A DNA stretch of 64,000 nucleotides from Collinsella aerofaciens. Lineage in GTDB: Bacteria > Actinomycetota > Coriobacteriia > Coriobacteriales > Coriobacteriaceae. Both the position numbers and the translations under genes were made by a program. The DNA lies in NCBI RefSeq assembly GCF_015553355.1, contig NZ_JADNGN010000004.1, positions 1 through 64,000 on the forward strand, given 5' to 3'. Of this stretch, positions 62,827 to 64,000 are shown in pieces; the stretch's first letter is position 1; every line of letters starts with the position of its first letter. The notes under the pieces are model-generated. The model did not search any database. It was given only the letters and a program-made list of their open reading frames with translations, and had not been told where the DNA came from.

Positions 62827-64000
62827 CTAGCAGACGGCGTAATCCTGGGGCTCGCGGCCGTAGTAGGCGTCCAGGTAGAGCTCCTTGATCTCGCTCATGA
62901 GCGGGTAGCGCGGGTTGGCGCCGGTGCACTGGTCGTTGAATGCCTGCTCGGTCATCTCGTCGAGGGTGTCGAGGAAGTACTGCTCGTCAACACCGTAGTC
63001 GGCGATGGTCTTCTTGACACCGATGAAGTCCTTGAGCTCCTCGAGCTTCGTGATGAAGTTCTCGAAGACCTCCTTGTCGTCCTTGCCCTCGATGCCGCAG
63101 TACTTGGCCATCTCGGCGTAGTTGTGCAGCGCGTTGGGGTAAGGATACTGGGAGAAGGTACCCATCTTGACGGGAGCCTCGGCGGCGTTGTAGCGCATGA
63201 CGCGGGTCAGGATGACGGCGTTAGCGATGCCGTGGGGCAGGTGATGGAAAGCGCCGAGCTTGTGAGCCATGGAGTGGTTGAGGCCCAGGAAGGCGTTGGC
63301 GAAGGCCATACCGGCCATGCAGGAGGCGTTGTGCATCTCCTCGCGGGCGTGCGGGTCCTTGGCGCCGTTCGTGAAGCTGGAGGGCAGGTTCTCAAAGACG
63401 AGCTTGGCAGCGCGCTCGGAGAGGCCCTTGGTGTAGTCGGAAGCCATGATGGAGACGTAGGACTCGATGGCGTGGGTCATGACGTCGATGCCGGAGGCAG
63501 CGGTCAGGCCGCGCGGGGCGGTCATGCAGTTGTCGGCGTCGACGATAGCCATGTTGGGGAGCAGCGCGTAGTCGGCGAGCGGCCACTTGATGCCGGTCTC
63601 CTTGTCGGTGATGATGGCGAACGGCGTGCACTCGGAGCCGGTACCCGAGGAGGTCGGGACGGCGACGAAGTAGGCCTTCTTGCCCATCTCGGGGAAGGTG
63701 AAAATACGCTTGCGGATGTCCATGAAGTCCATGGCCATGTCCTCAAACTTGCACTCGGGGTGCTCGTACATCATCCACATGATCTTGCCGGCGTCCATAG
63801 CGGAGCCACCGCCGACGGCGATGATGACGTCCGGCTCAAAGAGAGCCATCTGCTTGGCGCCGCGACGTGCGCACTGCAGCGACGGATCGGGCTCGACGTC
63901 GTAGAAGCAGTCGTGGGCGATGCCCATCTCGTCGAGCTTGGCCTCGATGGCGCGGGTGTTGCCATTCTTGAAGAGGAACTGGTCGGTGACGATGAAGGCG
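62827..64000 (-). CDS. adhE: Bifunctional aldehyde-alcohol dehydrogenase AdhE, C-terminal part
   Basis: The frame is open to the window edge; 390 residues are seen, ending REPQDYAVC. They form the iron-dependent alcohol dehydrogenase half: FIVTDQFLFKNG, VGGGSAMDAGK for NAD, VPTSSGTGSECTPFAI, and the iron ligands in GIDVMTHAIESY and NHSMAHKLGAFHHLPHGIANAV. The start of the visible part and the length of the tail fit AdhE better than a stand-alone dehydrogenase, since the acetaldehyde dehydrogenase half would lie beyond 64000. It makes ethanol and regenerates NAD in mixed-acid fermentation. The start codon is not in the window. Confidence 0.9.
   Translation of the reverse strand, partial: AFIVTDQFLFKNGNTRAIEAKLDEMGIAHDCFYDVEPDPSLQCARRGAKQMALFEPDVIIAVGGGSAMDAGKIMWMMYEHPECKFEDMAMDFMDIRKRIFTFPEMGKKAYFVAVPTSSGTGSECTPFAIITDKETGIKWPLADYALLPNMAIVDADNCMTAPRGLTAASGIDVMTHAIESYVSIMASDYTKGLSERAAKLVFENLPSSFTNGAKDPHAREEMHNASCMAGMAFANAFLGLNHSMAHKLGAFHHLPHGIANAVILTRVMRYNAAEAPVKMGTFSQYPYPNALHNYAEMAKYCGIEGKDDKEVFENFITKLEELKDFIGVKKTIADYGVDEQYFLDTLDEMTEQAFNDQCTGANPRYPLMSEIKELYLDAYYGREPQDYAVC

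Overview
The window looks like a chromosomal segment of a gut-type member of the Coriobacteriia (Actinomycetota), most likely Collinsella or a close relative. The evidence is the G+C-rich, C/G-ending codon usage, frequent GTG and TTG starts with AGGAGG-type ribosome binding sites, the fused rmlC-rmlD and aroE-aroK genes, and the bacterial-type gene clusters. The genus is inferred from protein character and gene order; no 16S gene is present. About 57 protein genes (two of them cut by the window edges), two tRNA genes and many hairpin terminators were found. No insertion sequence, prophage, CRISPR array or rRNA gene was seen.

Layout. 1-1951: end of a dTDP-rhamnose operon (rfbB, then an rfbC-rfbD fusion). 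2057-4810: a polyprenyl-phosphate-type glycosyltransferase on the minus strand, diverging from a two-gene polysaccharide ABC exporter. 4865-4941: tRNA-Arg(TCT). 5045-13478, minus strand: an aromatic amino acid operon (aroF, tyrA, aroB, aroA, aroC, pheA, aroE-aroK, aroQ) that encodes all seven steps to chorismate plus the Phe and Tyr branches. A small leader ORF overlaps a terminator-like hairpin in front of it. 13683-13759: tRNA-Arg(CCG). 13824-19771: a P-type cation ATPase, a zinc-ribbon membrane protein, a cyclophilin and a TPR membrane protein. 19887-29492: the elongasome operon mreBCD-mrdA-rodA, a DUF697-like membrane protein, and the radical SAM/DUF2344 pair.

29560-33562: rplU-rpmA, then obgE-nadD-yqeK-rsfS (ribosome assembly and NAD synthesis). 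33658-34911, minus strand: dinB. 35113-37603: rpsP-khpA-rimM-trmD-lepB. 37663-44632: glyQS, then ppsR and ppdK (a PPDK regulator beside its target). 44843-51465: rplS, rnhB, yraN, comM, dprA, trmFO, xerC. 51685-54707: rpsB, tsf, pyrH, frr. 54709-61796: uppS, cdsA, dxr, rseP, ispG, proS. 61974-64000, minus strand: an aminoglycoside-phosphotransferase-fold kinase and the C-terminal part of adhE.

Most of the window is conserved housekeeping DNA: translation, cell-wall elongation, isoprenoid and lipid precursors, and aromatic amino acids. The points most worth a second look are: (1) a site-2 protease (RseP) with an inserted winged-helix-like domain; (2) a possible leaderless leader peptide and attenuator in front of aroF; (3) xerC, whose homologous reading frame has no ATG/GTG/TTG at its natural start but has an ATA overlapping the trmFO stop; (4) a 32-nt intergenic repeat present in two copies with compensatory stem changes; (5) a PBP2 with two N-terminal membrane segments; (6) non-canonical residues in the RmlC half of the rhamnose fusion. 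No clearly new multi-gene system could be demonstrated from the sequence alone.
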